Positions 52,084-61,426 of a stretch of 64,000 bases of DNA are shown piece after piece. The DNA is from CAVUAA01 sp963739345 (lineage in GTDB: Bacteria > Chlamydiota > Chlamydiia > Chlamydiales > JAFEGQ01): positions 186,001 through 250,000 of the forward strand of contig CAVUAA010000002.1 of NCBI GenBank assembly GCA_963739345.1, read 5' to 3'. The notes beneath the pieces were generated by a model. The model was not told where the DNA came from, made no database searches, and worked only from the letters and a program-made list of their open reading frames with translations. Position numbers and translations under genes: made by a program. The number at the start of each line of letters is the position of its first letter. Positions within the stretch are counted from its first letter, which is position 1.

Positions 52084-52187
52084 GTGAGGGCAGTATACCG
52101 CGCATCAACTACTCACCAAACATATATTTGTGTAAAGCCGCTTGACATCTCACGTGAATCTTCTGCTTCTGCTAAAACGCAAGAAAG

Positions 52188-53906
52188 ATGTTCCAAAGAC
52201 CTCGCCACCGAATTTTTTCTTCCTTCACCTTTCTCAATGTCACGCAGTTCTGTGGTGCGCTGAATGACAACGTGTTTAAGATCGTCATCGCCTTCCTCCT
52301 CATTGGCATGTGGGGACAGAGCGATGCCAATTTTGTCCAGTCTACGTCTGGCTTTGCCTATGTACTTCCTTTTTTGCTTTTTTCAATTCCCTCTGGAACA
52401 TTAGCCGACCGATTTAGTAAGCGGAACATTACCGTCATCACAAAGGTGATGGAGGTGGTGATCATGCTGACAGGCGTGCTCGCCTTTTCAGCTCAGAGCA
52501 TCTGGGGCAGCTACTCCGTTCTCTTCTTAATGGCCACCCAGAGCGCCATTTTCGGTCCGTCCAAGTATGGAATCGTTCCGGAACTCGTTAAGCGGGAACA
52601 GATAGCAACAGCTAATGGGATTCTTACAGGACTCACTGTGATTGCCGCCATTTTTGGGTCCTTTCTCGCCTCCTTCCTTAGCGATATTTCCGGCCATAAC
52701 TTTGTCTTTGTCGCGTGGTGGTGTGTCGGAATATCAGTAGTTGGCCTCGCCGCTAGCATTTGCATTACCAAAACACCCGCGATGGGAATCAAGCGGAAGC
52801 TGAGTGCCCGGATGGTGACCGGGGTGGTTAAGGTGCTCAATCGGGCTAGAAAGGAGAATTACCTCTTCGCCTCTCTCGTCGGAAGCGGCTACTTCTTCTT
52901 TATCGCCGCCTTCACACAGTTCAATATCCTCATTTTTGGGATTCAGTCGCTCGGTCTCTCCACCACTCATGCCAACTACCTATTCACTGTGAGTGCACTA
53001 GGGATCGCTGTTGGCGCCTATATCTCAGGACGTATCTGCGGGAAGCAGGTGGAGCTTGGAATTAGCACTCTTGCAGGCCTTGGGGTAGCCTTCATCTACT
53101 TTACACTCGCCATCTTCGACACCAACCTGATTCTTGTTGCGATCAACCTCTGTCTACTGGGAATGTTTGGTGGGATGTACCTGGTTCCCTTCGATGCCTA
53201 CATCCAAACCGCAAGCCCCGATAGAGAGCGGGGGGAAAACGTCGCCGGGAGCGCGTTCCTCTCCTTCTTCGGCGTCCTGATGGCCGCCATTCTCCTCTAT
53301 CTATTTGGCAATGTCTTTGGCCTATCGGCAGCGGAGGGGTTTGCGTGGATGGGAGTGATCACCATTGCCTTGTCCATCGGTCTTGCCTACCGACTACGCG
53401 ACACCTTTGTTCGGCTTGCCTCCCGCGCTAACTTTCATGGAGGACGGCATATTGAGGTGAATCGTACCGACCTGATCAATGCCCGTGAGTCCAATGCCTT
53501 TCTCACTCTAGTCGAGAACTGGGAGGTTGGTCTCCTTACTATGATCACGATTGAGCAGCGCTATATGCGGTTCATCGTCGAGCGACCAAGCCACCAATTC
53601 ACCGTCGACGAACGGTGGCTCTCCTGGTTCGCCAAGGTGGTTTTCTATGACGGAACTGTCCCCGCTGCCGATAGCGAAGCTTTCACCTGGGCTAAGGACT
53701 CTCTGCAGCGAGGCTATTCGCTCACCATCCTCACTCAGAGTCCTCTCTCCTCTGCCGATCGGAAGGAGATGATTCAGCAGTGCCGGAAAATGGGAGAGGT
53801 AAATCTCTTAGAGGCCTCAATTCTCACTGGGACCAAGAGGCCGCTCCACCTCGTCCCCGACGTTGCTGTTACACTGTCTCAGATATACAATAATCAGAAG
53901 GCGTAG
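52188..53906 (+). CDS. MFS transporter, LplT/YgeD-like, with soluble C-terminal extension
   Basis: 572 residues. About 12 helices (residues about 12-405); the opening FCGALNDNVFKIVIAFLLIG is the LplT signature (GALNDNxFK), and GPSKYGIVPELVKREQIATA matches the loop after helix 4. LplT moves lysophospholipids across the inner membrane. In Chlamydia a similar protein (YgeD) sits beside recB/recC, as here. The last 150 residues (from about RANFHGGRHIEVN) are soluble and lack the acyltransferase HxxxxD motif found in fused Aas-type proteins. TTGACA at 52142-52147 may be the -35 element. Confidence 0.85.
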   Translation: MFQRPRHRIFSSFTFLNVTQFCGALNDNVFKIVIAFLLIGMWGQSDANFVQSTSGFAYVLPFLLFSIPSGTLADRFSKRNITVITKVMEVVIMLTGVLAFSAQSIWGSYSVLFLMATQSAIFGPSKYGIVPELVKREQIATANGILTGLTVIAAIFGSFLASFLSDISGHNFVFVAWWCVGISVVGLAASICITKTPAMGIKRKLSARMVTGVVKVLNRARKENYLFASLVGSGYFFFIAAFTQFNILIFGIQSLGLSTTHANYLFTVSALGIAVGAYISGRICGKQVELGISTLAGLGVAFIYFTLAIFDTNLILVAINLCLLGMFGGMYLVPFDAYIQTASPDRERGENVAGSAFLSFFGVLMAAILLYLFGNVFGLSAAEGFAWMGVITIALSIGLAYRLRDTFVRLASRANFHGGRHIEVNRTDLINARESNAFLTLVENWEVGLLTMITIEQRYMRFIVERPSHQFTVDERWLSWFAKVVFYDGTVPAADSEAFTWAKDSLQRGYSLTILTQSPLSSADRKEMIQQCRKMGEVNLLEASILTGTKRPLHLVPDVAVTLSQIYNNQKA

Positions 53907-55219
53907 ATCGCCTGCAGTTCGAACTGCTTGAACTCTACCTTGCCGCCAATGTCGTTGGCAATTGATCGGGAGTAGACAAAGTTTCCGCGGAAAGTGATGT
54001 CATTGGTAAGCGCCCACGCCGCCTCGATACTTGGCCCCCAATAGTTGGTGTCACCACGAGCATTACCAGCAATCAGACCCTCAAAGATGCTCGAATTGTT
54101 GGCGTTGCCTCGACCAATTCCGCTGTTATCGCTCTCGAGAATAGCCTGCGCTTCAACGTAGTCAATTTCCGCGATAATGGCCCAATCGTGCTTAATTCGC
54201 ACCTTTCCCCACTGGAAGCCGAAGTACCATCCAAGTGCCTCCTTCCGTCCACGGGTCACCACATTTCCGACTGCCGCATGATTGTAAAGAATTGAGCCAA
54301 AGAGCCTTAGATCTCGTTTGCAATAGAAGCAAGGGATCCGTCTCCCCAAAATGAACTGGGAGATCCGGTAAGGACGAACTCTCCACGGCGCGTTGACCGA
54401 AATCGTATCGGTCCCATTGGTGTTGTCCCGAATAATTTGGATTGGGAACCGATCGTCGGAACGGTGACGCCCCCAGTCGATATAAGAGTAGATCGCATAC
54501 CACCCCGTGCAGCGGTAGTCCTCAATTCCGACAGCACCAATCCACGCGTATTCATCACAGCGGTAGTCAACAATCATGCCCGCCCCTTGCAAGTAGACCG
54601 GCCCTACGCCAGGGATACAGGTGTCGTAGCGGGTATAAACTCCGTCCAGCCTCGAACCGTACTGCACCTCGGACCTAAACCTCTCGTAGAGGAACATTCG
54701 TCCAGCCTCAACGAACCATCGGTTGTTCCCACATTTGTAGAGGTCATACCCAATTAGAGCTCGCTCAAGGTTGATCTTTTGGTTAGTCCCGCTAATCTTC
54801 CCTAGCTCGTTCTCGAACTCAACCTTAATGGCTCCCCAGGCGCAATCGCTCGTGTAGTCAAACAACAGATTCGCCTCTACCCGGTCCCTGTCATCAGAGA
54901 AGTTAACTCCGGGGAAGATGAGTTCCTGCCGGCTCCCATTCGGCGCCAAACGGAAACGGCACGGCTGGGTCACCTCACGGCCATTGATCTTTTCAGAACG
55001 CCACCGATAGCGGATACGAATATCACCTGAAATTCGCAGATTGGGCTTCTCAGCTAATGTTTCGTCCCGCTTTTCGTCTAAAAATTCACGAATCAATCGT
55101 TGATCAATGTCATCTGGACGAAACAGCTCACCATCATCAATAATGATATCAACGCTCTGCGCCCACGCCGCGCCGCAGATAAAAGTGAGTAAGAGTAGTA
55201 GTCGCTTGCTCTGTTTCAT
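53894..55219 (-). CDS. Outer-membrane beta-barrel protein with eight mature cysteines
   Basis: 441 residues. Signal peptide MKQSKRLLLLLTFICGAAWAQ. The rest alternates short strands with aromatic residues (LRISGDIRIRYRWRS, EANLLFDYTSD, WFVEAGRMFLYERF, LQGAGMIVDYR) and ends in LQAIYAF, a classic C-terminal Phe recognised by the BAM machinery. Eight cysteines remain in the mature part, several as Cys in strand turns (FYCKR, YRCTGW). Chlamydial envelopes are stabilised by disulfides, which would explain them. A porin role is plausible but unproven. Convergent with the MFS gene, overlapping it by 13 bases. Confidence 0.75.
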   Translation of the reverse strand: MKQSKRLLLLLTFICGAAWAQSVDIIIDDGELFRPDDIDQRLIREFLDEKRDETLAEKPNLRISGDIRIRYRWRSEKINGREVTQPCRFRLAPNGSRQELIFPGVNFSDDRDRVEANLLFDYTSDCAWGAIKVEFENELGKISGTNQKINLERALIGYDLYKCGNNRWFVEAGRMFLYERFRSEVQYGSRLDGVYTRYDTCIPGVGPVYLQGAGMIVDYRCDEYAWIGAVGIEDYRCTGWYAIYSYIDWGRHRSDDRFPIQIIRDNTNGTDTISVNAPWRVRPYRISQFILGRRIPCFYCKRDLRLFGSILYNHAAVGNVVTRGRKEALGWYFGFQWGKVRIKHDWAIIAEIDYVEAQAILESDNSGIGRGNANNSSIFEGLIAGNARGDTNYWGPSIEAAWALTNDITFRGNFVYSRSIANDIGGKVEFKQFELQAIYAF

Positions 55220-55221
55220 GT

Positions 55222-55269
55222 CTTGAGGTACTCACTCTCCCTAGTTAAGGGGGAGGATTACACCTCAAG
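55222..55269 (-). promoter_or_regulatory. Hairpin in the leader of the outer-membrane protein gene
   Basis: CTTGAGGT (55222-55229) pairs with ACCTCAAG (55262-55269), and inside them CTCTCCC pairs with GGGGGAG except at one position. On the minus-strand transcript it ends three bases before the AUG at 55219, and the purine-rich AGGGAGAG is in the stem. It also overlaps the stop of the 870-residue gene. It may be a terminator for that gene or mask the ribosome site. Confidence 0.5.
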
Positions 55270-57877
55270 CGGCATTAAATGGCAAGATGCTAGGCGTGTA
55301 TTCCGAAGGATTCACATAAATGGACCAGGGGATCTTTCCCGAACCATCGACCCAGCTCGACCAACGAGTCATCGGCGCAGCCTGCACTCCAAGATAGTCA
55401 CTTCGCCACATCTCCAACTCGCCGGTCCCAGGATTTACCAAAAAGCCAAACTTCTCCTGCGTCCAATTGGTGTCAGCAAAGAGGATGGGACGGGGCATCG
55501 CTAATCCCAACCGCTCTATCAGTCTCCGTAAACGCCCGGGGAGATCGGTGGCACTCCGCTCTCCCCCGGCCACTGCAATCGATGCTAAGCAGACACCGTA
55601 GAGTGCGCTTGCAGGGAGAACAGGAGCTCCCCCCGGCACACGCATCGCGTCAAACGCCTCCAAGGCCACTTTTGGTTCTTCTAAAAGGGCGTCGAATATT
55701 TCCTCCACACGCCCCCTCAGTTCCGACACATCGAGAAAGGGGAGTGAGCTGTAAAGCAGTCCATCAATAATTTCGCAGGCAATTGGATTTGAGGTAAAGC
55801 CGCCGAGCACCTGATTTCGAAAGTCGCGAGGGCGACACCGCTTTGAGGGGACCTCAAACTGTCCGGCTGGCAACAGCCGCCTCAACTGAGCCACCAACTG
55901 CTCCATCGCCGACCGCTCAAGCCACAGCTCCGCCAAAAAATCCTCCTGAGGCCTCGCTACCAGATCGCGTACCCAGGTGTAGGTGTTGCCCCGATCGAGC
56001 CACCCCTCCTTAAAAGGTGAGAGTCCCGGCCGAAAAAGAAAGGCGTGGGTCGGCGACTGAATCAGCAACGAGCGAGCAGGCTCCTCAATAAAACGGTTGG
56101 ACGTTCGTGGAGCGAGCTCCTTCATCGCCTCAAGGAGAAAGACAAAGAGATCGGTTGGGCTCTCCACGATCCTCTCCCGCATCGTAGGCGGCTCCTCCCG
56201 TCGGTAGTAATTACGGACTAGCTCTACCATCGTCCCCCCAGAAACGTAGGCCCATGGCTTCTTATCCACACTCTCCAGATTCTCTAAAGGACGCTCCGGC
56301 ACCCGCCCTCCGTGCACCCGAGCCATCCGATAGAGCGCTGACTCTAAAAACTGATCGGTACGGAGATGAGTCACCAATAAGGTCACGACGTCCGACAGCT
56401 CCCTTTCAAGTCCCTTCAGACGGGGGTCGGCGACGAGGATCGTTTCCGTAGAGACAAAGAAATCGGCCAGTGCGTCGATAAATTCTTCTGGCCCGTGAAT
56501 CAAATCCCATAGTGCCGGATTAGTCCGCCCATGCTTGTAAAGCAAACGGAAGCCAGCAGGTGCATCATCATAAGGGTCTGGACCCACATCACTCATCTGA
56601 GCGTCATAAATCTCCTGGAAATAGTTTCCAAATTCGATGTTGTACTGCTCAATCAAATAGTTGCCCAGCCCCGCTAGTCTGTTCCCCCGCGCATGAACTC
56701 TGTCCCGTTCCTGGGCTATCTTGTCCACCTCAGCCACTCTTTGCTGGTAGTCCCCTTTCAACCAATTTGCCTCCTCCGCGGTTGCCCGCCTTAGCCGCGA
56801 CTCCGCCGTCTTTACCACCGCAAATGCCCCCTCATAGGCGTACTGCAACTCCTCAAGTTGCCGATTGATCCTCTCCAGCCGCTCATTGAGCTCTTTGATC
56901 AGGACCGAGCCAATCCCACCCGGCTCCTCTGGGTTGAAACCAAGGGCCGAGTAGATGTTCCATCTAGAAAGCTTAGTCTTCGATTCGGAGAATGAGGCGA
57001 GAGTGAATTCCCAACCTTTTAGAAGGGGATTCTCGGTCACCAACTTAAATGCTCGTTCGGCCTTTTCCCTATCCGGGGCCAATAGGCCAATGAGCTCCCG
57101 TGGGGTAGTCACCTCAACTCTCACCTTAGCCAACGCCGGCAGTTCCCGCTTCCCCAGCGCAGCTTCCAGACCGGGCGAGAGGGTGGCCTTGTTCGAATCA
57201 AAATGGAATGGCTTGAGGAGATCCCCCTGCCCCCAGCTTGGGCTGAGCGGAACCACATGCTCAAAGCCCCGAATCACTCGGGTTAATCTTCCTCTTGAGA
57301 TCAGCTCGTCCATATCAGCCAAGAACTGCATCGGCTGTTCCCGCTGAATCATGATCGCCGGAGCCGTTGCAAAGCATGAACCCACGTTTTGACGGAGATA
57401 GGTTAGCCACGCCGATAGAACTGCACGGCGTGCTGCAGTCCCGTTAATATTTCCGCGCACTGGTAATTCCAGAGTGTCCCGAATCAGCTCCTCTCCCATC
57501 GGATTGGAAGTGGGTCCGACAATCTCCTCTAAGCGAACCCGAATATCCCTTCGGTCTCTCAAAAAAATAAGGACCGTAAGAGCGTGCTGATGGCGGGGAA
57601 AATCGCGATGCCCCTCCGGAGTCAACGAGGCAATCTCTGCTTGTAAAGCCGTTACCTCCCGTCCCACAGCATCGAGATCCACCCGCCCCTCATCATCCAC
57701 TACCTGTAAAGCGATTGATTTAGCCAGCTGTCGATTTCGGATCGCCGCCCCGTCCTGAATACCCGACGGATCGGTGACCGGGAACAGAGAGGAATAGAAA
57801 TTGGGAGAGGTGAACTCAACGCCACTTTCAAGCGCCCGCTCATGCAACCAGCCAAACCTTTCTTTTTTGCCCGCCAA
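55265..57877 (-). CDS. Large protein of unknown function with papain-like Cys motif
   Basis: 870 residues, TTG start at 57877. No family recognised with certainty. Around residues 164-172 it reads NVGSCFATAPA, strongly like the papain active site (QxxCGSCWAFA), with Cys168 as nucleophile. A candidate His is His611 (SPTHAFLFRPG) and a candidate Asn is Asn804 (LFADTNWTQEKFGF), in the order Cys-His-Asn used by C1 peptidases. Between lies a helical, charged region with coiled coil (about 325-400). No signal peptide, so it may be cytoplasmic or type-III-secreted. Its gene lies between the outer-membrane gene and thrS. Confidence 0.65.
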   Translation of the reverse strand: MAGKKERFGWLHERALESGVEFTSPNFYSSLFPVTDPSGIQDGAAIRNRQLAKSIALQVVDDEGRVDLDAVGREVTALQAEIASLTPEGHRDFPRHQHALTVLIFLRDRRDIRVRLEEIVGPTSNPMGEELIRDTLELPVRGNINGTAARRAVLSAWLTYLRQNVGSCFATAPAIMIQREQPMQFLADMDELISRGRLTRVIRGFEHVVPLSPSWGQGDLLKPFHFDSNKATLSPGLEAALGKRELPALAKVRVEVTTPRELIGLLAPDREKAERAFKLVTENPLLKGWEFTLASFSESKTKLSRWNIYSALGFNPEEPGGIGSVLIKELNERLERINRQLEELQYAYEGAFAVVKTAESRLRRATAEEANWLKGDYQQRVAEVDKIAQERDRVHARGNRLAGLGNYLIEQYNIEFGNYFQEIYDAQMSDVGPDPYDDAPAGFRLLYKHGRTNPALWDLIHGPEEFIDALADFFVSTETILVADPRLKGLERELSDVVTLLVTHLRTDQFLESALYRMARVHGGRVPERPLENLESVDKKPWAYVSGGTMVELVRNYYRREEPPTMRERIVESPTDLFVFLLEAMKELAPRTSNRFIEEPARSLLIQSPTHAFLFRPGLSPFKEGWLDRGNTYTWVRDLVARPQEDFLAELWLERSAMEQLVAQLRRLLPAGQFEVPSKRCRPRDFRNQVLGGFTSNPIACEIIDGLLYSSLPFLDVSELRGRVEEIFDALLEEPKVALEAFDAMRVPGGAPVLPASALYGVCLASIAVAGGERSATDLPGRLRRLIERLGLAMPRPILFADTNWTQEKFGFLVNPGTGELEMWRSDYLGVQAAPMTRWSSWVDGSGKIPWSIYVNPSEYTPSILPFNAA

Positions 57878-57925
57878 TCCGTTAAACTCCCGTTACCTAA
57901 ATCATATACCATTGGGAGAAGAAAA

Positions 57926-59851
57926 ATGATCACGGTCACTGTTCGAGGACATGGAGAGATCGAAATCGAAGAGGGGAGTAGCAGTTTAGAGCTCGCCCGC
58001 ACCCTCAAACTCACCGGTCCCGACCAGGCGCTCGCTGTCTCCATTAACGGAACCACCCGCGATCTAGCTCACCCGCTCAAAAATGGGGACCATCTCATCC
58101 TCTGGTCATTTACAGACCCAGAGGGGCAGGAGGTGTTCTGGCACACCTCCGCCCACCTCCTCGCCCAAGCGGTCCTTCGTCTCTTTCCCAAGGCCAAACC
58201 AACCATTGGGCCGCCCATCGAAAATGGCTTCTACTACGACTTCGCCGACCTAACCATCTCCGATGCCGACTTCACCCGCATCGAGAAGGAGATGAAGGCG
58301 ATCGTGAAAGAGAATCAACAATGTATCCGTGAAGAGATTCCCTCCAAACGGGAGGCGCTCGACACGTTCAGAGACAACAAATACAAGATGGAGTTGATCA
58401 CCGAGCTCGACGACGACTCTCAGATCTCCGGCTACCGACAGGGAGAGTTCTACGACATGTGTCGCGGCCCCCACCTCCCCAATATTGGAAAAATCAAGGC
58501 GCTTAAGCTGCTCAAAACCTCCGGCGCCTATTGGCGAGGTGATTCCGACCGAGACGTACTCACCCGCATCTACGGCATCACCTTCCCTAGCAAGCCACTC
58601 CTCCAGGAGTATCTCCATCGACTCGAGGAAGCGAAAAAACGGGACCACAAAGTCATCGGTCCTCGACTCGATCTCTACTCCATTCAGCCCGAAGCGCCGG
58701 GGATGCCATTCATCCACCCTAAGGGGATGTTCATCTGGAGCCAGCTGCTCGACTATATGCGTCAACTCCACGAACGGGGCGGCTACTCCGAAATCAAGAC
58801 CCCCGTCATGATGTCAAAGGAGCTATGGGAGCGTTCGGGACACTGGGCCAACTACCGAGAGAACATGTACACGACGGAGGTGGAGAAGGGAGTGTATGCA
58901 ATCAAACCGATGAACTGCCCCGGCTGCATGCTCTACTTCCGCCAGGGGATTCACAGCTACCGCGAGCTCCCTCTTCGCATTGCCGAGTTTGGCCACGTCC
59001 ACCGATACGAGGCGTCGGGCGCTCTCTCCGGTCTCTTCCGCGTCCGAGGGTTCCACCAGGACGATGCCCATATTTTCATGCGCCCCGACCAACTCCAAGA
59101 GGAGATCATTGGCGTCCTCAACCTCGCTGACACCCTCTACTCTACCTTTGGCCTCCGCTATCATCTTGAGCTCTCCACTCGCCCAGAGGGCAAAACAATT
59201 GGCACTGACCAGGAGTGGGAATTTGCCACCGACGCCCTCCGTCAGGCCATGGTGAAAACCGAACGTGAGTTCAAGGTCAACGAAGGAGATGGTGCCTTCT
59301 ACGGTCCGAAAATTGACTTCCACATTCGGGACGCCCTCGGTCGTTCATGGCAATGTGGCACCGTCCAACTCGACATGGCCCTCCCTCAACGATTTGACCT
59401 CGAATACACCGATGCCGACGGACAGAGAAAGCGCCCGATCATGATTCACCGCGCCATCTATGGATCGCTCGAGAGGTTCTTGGGAAGCCTCATTGAGTTC
59501 TACGCCGGAAAATTTCCCCTCTGGCTCAGTCCCCGACAGATCCGCATCCTCACCGTCGCAGACCGACATGTCGGCTACGCTCACCAGCTCGCCACCCGGC
59601 TGCGCGACGCGGGTTTTGTCGTTGAAACGGACGAGAGTAGTGAATCGGTGGGCAAGAAGGTGCGCAATGCCCAGCTGGATCAGGTGAATTACATGCTCAC
59701 AGTCGGAGATCAGGAGGTGAATCACAAAACCGCCGCCCTCCGTACACGGGACAACGTCGTCCATGGCGAACTGGACATCGAGCAGTTCATCGCCAAAATT
59801 TCCGACGAAAAGAAGAGCCGCAACTTGACCTCGCCGTTCAAAAAGGAGTAA
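57926..59851 (+). CDS. thrS: Threonyl-tRNA synthetase
   Basis: 641 residues from the ATG at 57926, preceded by GGGAGAAG; the frame opens earlier (57842) but that part is upstream leader overlapping the divergent gene. TGS domain (MITVTVRGHGEIEIEEG), editing domain with HTSAHLLAQAV and the MCRGPHLPNIG metal-site segment, class II core with YAIKPMNCPGC, RVRGFHQDDAHIF and DFHIRDALGRSWQCGTVQLD, and the anticodon-binding end. All three zinc ligands (Cys, His, His) appear present. Followed 36 bases later by parA, as in Chlamydia. Confidence 0.97.
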   Translation: MITVTVRGHGEIEIEEGSSSLELARTLKLTGPDQALAVSINGTTRDLAHPLKNGDHLILWSFTDPEGQEVFWHTSAHLLAQAVLRLFPKAKPTIGPPIENGFYYDFADLTISDADFTRIEKEMKAIVKENQQCIREEIPSKREALDTFRDNKYKMELITELDDDSQISGYRQGEFYDMCRGPHLPNIGKIKALKLLKTSGAYWRGDSDRDVLTRIYGITFPSKPLLQEYLHRLEEAKKRDHKVIGPRLDLYSIQPEAPGMPFIHPKGMFIWSQLLDYMRQLHERGGYSEIKTPVMMSKELWERSGHWANYRENMYTTEVEKGVYAIKPMNCPGCMLYFRQGIHSYRELPLRIAEFGHVHRYEASGALSGLFRVRGFHQDDAHIFMRPDQLQEEIIGVLNLADTLYSTFGLRYHLELSTRPEGKTIGTDQEWEFATDALRQAMVKTEREFKVNEGDGAFYGPKIDFHIRDALGRSWQCGTVQLDMALPQRFDLEYTDADGQRKRPIMIHRAIYGSLERFLGSLIEFYAGKFPLWLSPRQIRILTVADRHVGYAHQLATRLRDAGFVVETDESSESVGKKVRNAQLDQVNYMLTVGDQEVNHKTAALRTRDNVVHGELDIEQFIAKISDEKKSRNLTSPFKKE

Positions 59852-59887
59852 AAGGGAGGCGGCATCGAAACAAGTTCAGGGTTTTTC

Positions 59888-60649
59888 ATGAAGAAAAAAT
59901 CGGTCATTGCTGTCAGCAGTTTCAAGGGGGGAACCGCAAAAACCTCCACGGCCATCCACCTAGGTGCCGGTCTCGCCAAAACCAAAAATCAGCGCGTTCT
60001 CCTCATCGACTGCGACGCGCAGGCCAACATGACCACCGGCCTCGGTTTCGATCCCGACCAACACGAAAGCTTAGCTCCCGTCATGCAAGGGACCAAGTCA
60101 TTTGAAGAGGTCGTCCAGAAAACCGCCATCAACGGCCTTGATATTGTCCCCGCCGACACCTGGCTTGAGCGTATCGAGGTAACCGGACGGTTGGCCTCAG
60201 ACCGCTACTCTCATGAAAGACTAAAGCGTATCATCGAGCCGCTCGACTACGACACGATCATCATTGACACCCCTCCTTCCCTCTGCTGGCTGACCGAATC
60301 GGCCCTGATCGCAGCCAACTACACCCTCATCTGCTCGACGCCAGAGTTCTACAGCATCAAGGGGCTCGAGCGGCTCTCGAGTTTCGTCAAGAGCCTTGGC
60401 GAGAGACATCCCCTCGAAGTGCTGGGCGTCGTCATGTCGTTTTGGAATTATCGGGGGAAGAGCAACACTGAATTCCTCAACGTCCTTGAGCATACCTTCC
60501 CAGGAAAGACGCTCGAGTCGAAAGTGAGACGTGACATCCGTATCTCCGAAGCCTCGATCCTCGGGCAACCGGTCTTCCACACCGCCCCAAATAGCCGAGC
60601 CGCTGACGACTACTTAAGGTTAACAGAAGAAATCCTAACGCGCATGTAA
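59888..60649 (+). CDS. ParA/MinD-family partitioning ATPase
   Basis: 253 residues. Deviant Walker A FKGGTAKTSTAIHLGAGLA (signature Lys in KGGxxKT), Walker A' LLIDCDAQANMTTGLGFDP and Walker B IIIDTPPSLCWLTES. Chlamydial chromosomes and plasmids carry ParA-like proteins (for example pGP5-D on the plasmid); here it is followed by a pGP6-D-like protein, the same pair seen after thrS in Chlamydia. It probably acts in chromosome segregation. No ParB is adjacent. Its stop codon lies in the octamer copy at 60645. Confidence 0.9.
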   Translation: MKKKSVIAVSSFKGGTAKTSTAIHLGAGLAKTKNQRVLLIDCDAQANMTTGLGFDPDQHESLAPVMQGTKSFEEVVQKTAINGLDIVPADTWLERIEVTGRLASDRYSHERLKRIIEPLDYDTIIIDTPPSLCWLTESALIAANYTLICSTPEFYSIKGLERLSSFVKSLGERHPLEVLGVVMSFWNYRGKSNTEFLNVLEHTFPGKTLESKVRRDIRISEASILGQPVFHTAPNSRAADDYLRLTEEILTRM

Positions 60650-60676
60650 AGCCGCTTTACCCTGGAGAACAGACCG

Positions 60677-61426
60677 ATGGCAAACAAACTCAATGACCTT
60701 TTAGCTGGCCGCTTCCTCCGCAAGCGAGAAGACCAGCCAACCAAAATGGCCGAGATGGCAAGAACAACCGCAGAGGGACGCCGTAATACCTTCTCAGGCA
60801 TCTTCCATGTCTCTGACCTCCCACAAGAACAGAAGAACGACCTTCGAGAAATCCTCGAGAGGTTTTCTCCAGAAGAACACGTCGGTCTCGACCAAGACCA
60901 CCGATCACTCGTTGCCATCACATGCGAAGTGCGTGCGATCAGTAACCAGGCTGCACTCCTCCATGGAGAGCGAATTAAAAAAGCCCAGACCATTCTCAAG
61001 GATTACAGAGAAGGGGCGTTTAGCGCCTGGCTCATGGCCACCTATGGCAACCGTCAAACTCCCTACAATTTCCTCCAGTACTTTGAGTTCTACTCTGCCA
61101 TGCCCAAGGCGCTTCATCCACAAATTGAGTTGATGCCCCGTCAGGCCATCTACACACTCGCCAGTCGCGAAGGAGACCTCCAGGATAAGCGGGAGATCGT
61201 TGAGAGCTACGAAGGTCAGACCAAAACTGAACTCCTACAGATGATCCGCGAGGCATTTCCGCTCGCCGATTCAGACAGACGGCGACAAAATCCGGCCGAA
61301 GGAATTCTCAACAGTCTCCGGCGGGTTCACGGCCTCGTCGCCCAACGGCGCTCACGCCTCACCCCTAGTCAAAAGATTGAAATCCGCGAGATGATTCAGG
61401 AACTCTCGTCACTCTTAAGCGCCTAG
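60677..61426 (+). CDS. pGP6-D-related protein (chlamydial, chromosomal copy)
   Basis: 249 residues resembling the chromosomal relative (CT583-type) of the plasmid-encoded pGP6-D, by pattern and gene order: LLAGRFLRKREDQPTKMAEM at the N-terminus, then GTFSAWLMATYGNRQTPYNF-like text (EGAFSAWLMATYGNRQTPYN) and LMPRQAIYTLASREG. The AWL-x-x-YGNRQT stretch also resembles ParB-like helical regions. The plasmid protein acts with the ParA-like pGP5-D; the neighbour here (59888) would be its partner. Confidence 0.8.
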   Translation: MANKLNDLLAGRFLRKREDQPTKMAEMARTTAEGRRNTFSGIFHVSDLPQEQKNDLREILERFSPEEHVGLDQDHRSLVAITCEVRAISNQAALLHGERIKKAQTILKDYREGAFSAWLMATYGNRQTPYNFLQYFEFYSAMPKALHPQIELMPRQAIYTLASREGDLQDKREIVESYEGQTKTELLQMIREAFPLADSDRRRQNPAEGILNSLRRVHGLVAQRRSRLTPSQKIEIREMIQELSSLLSA

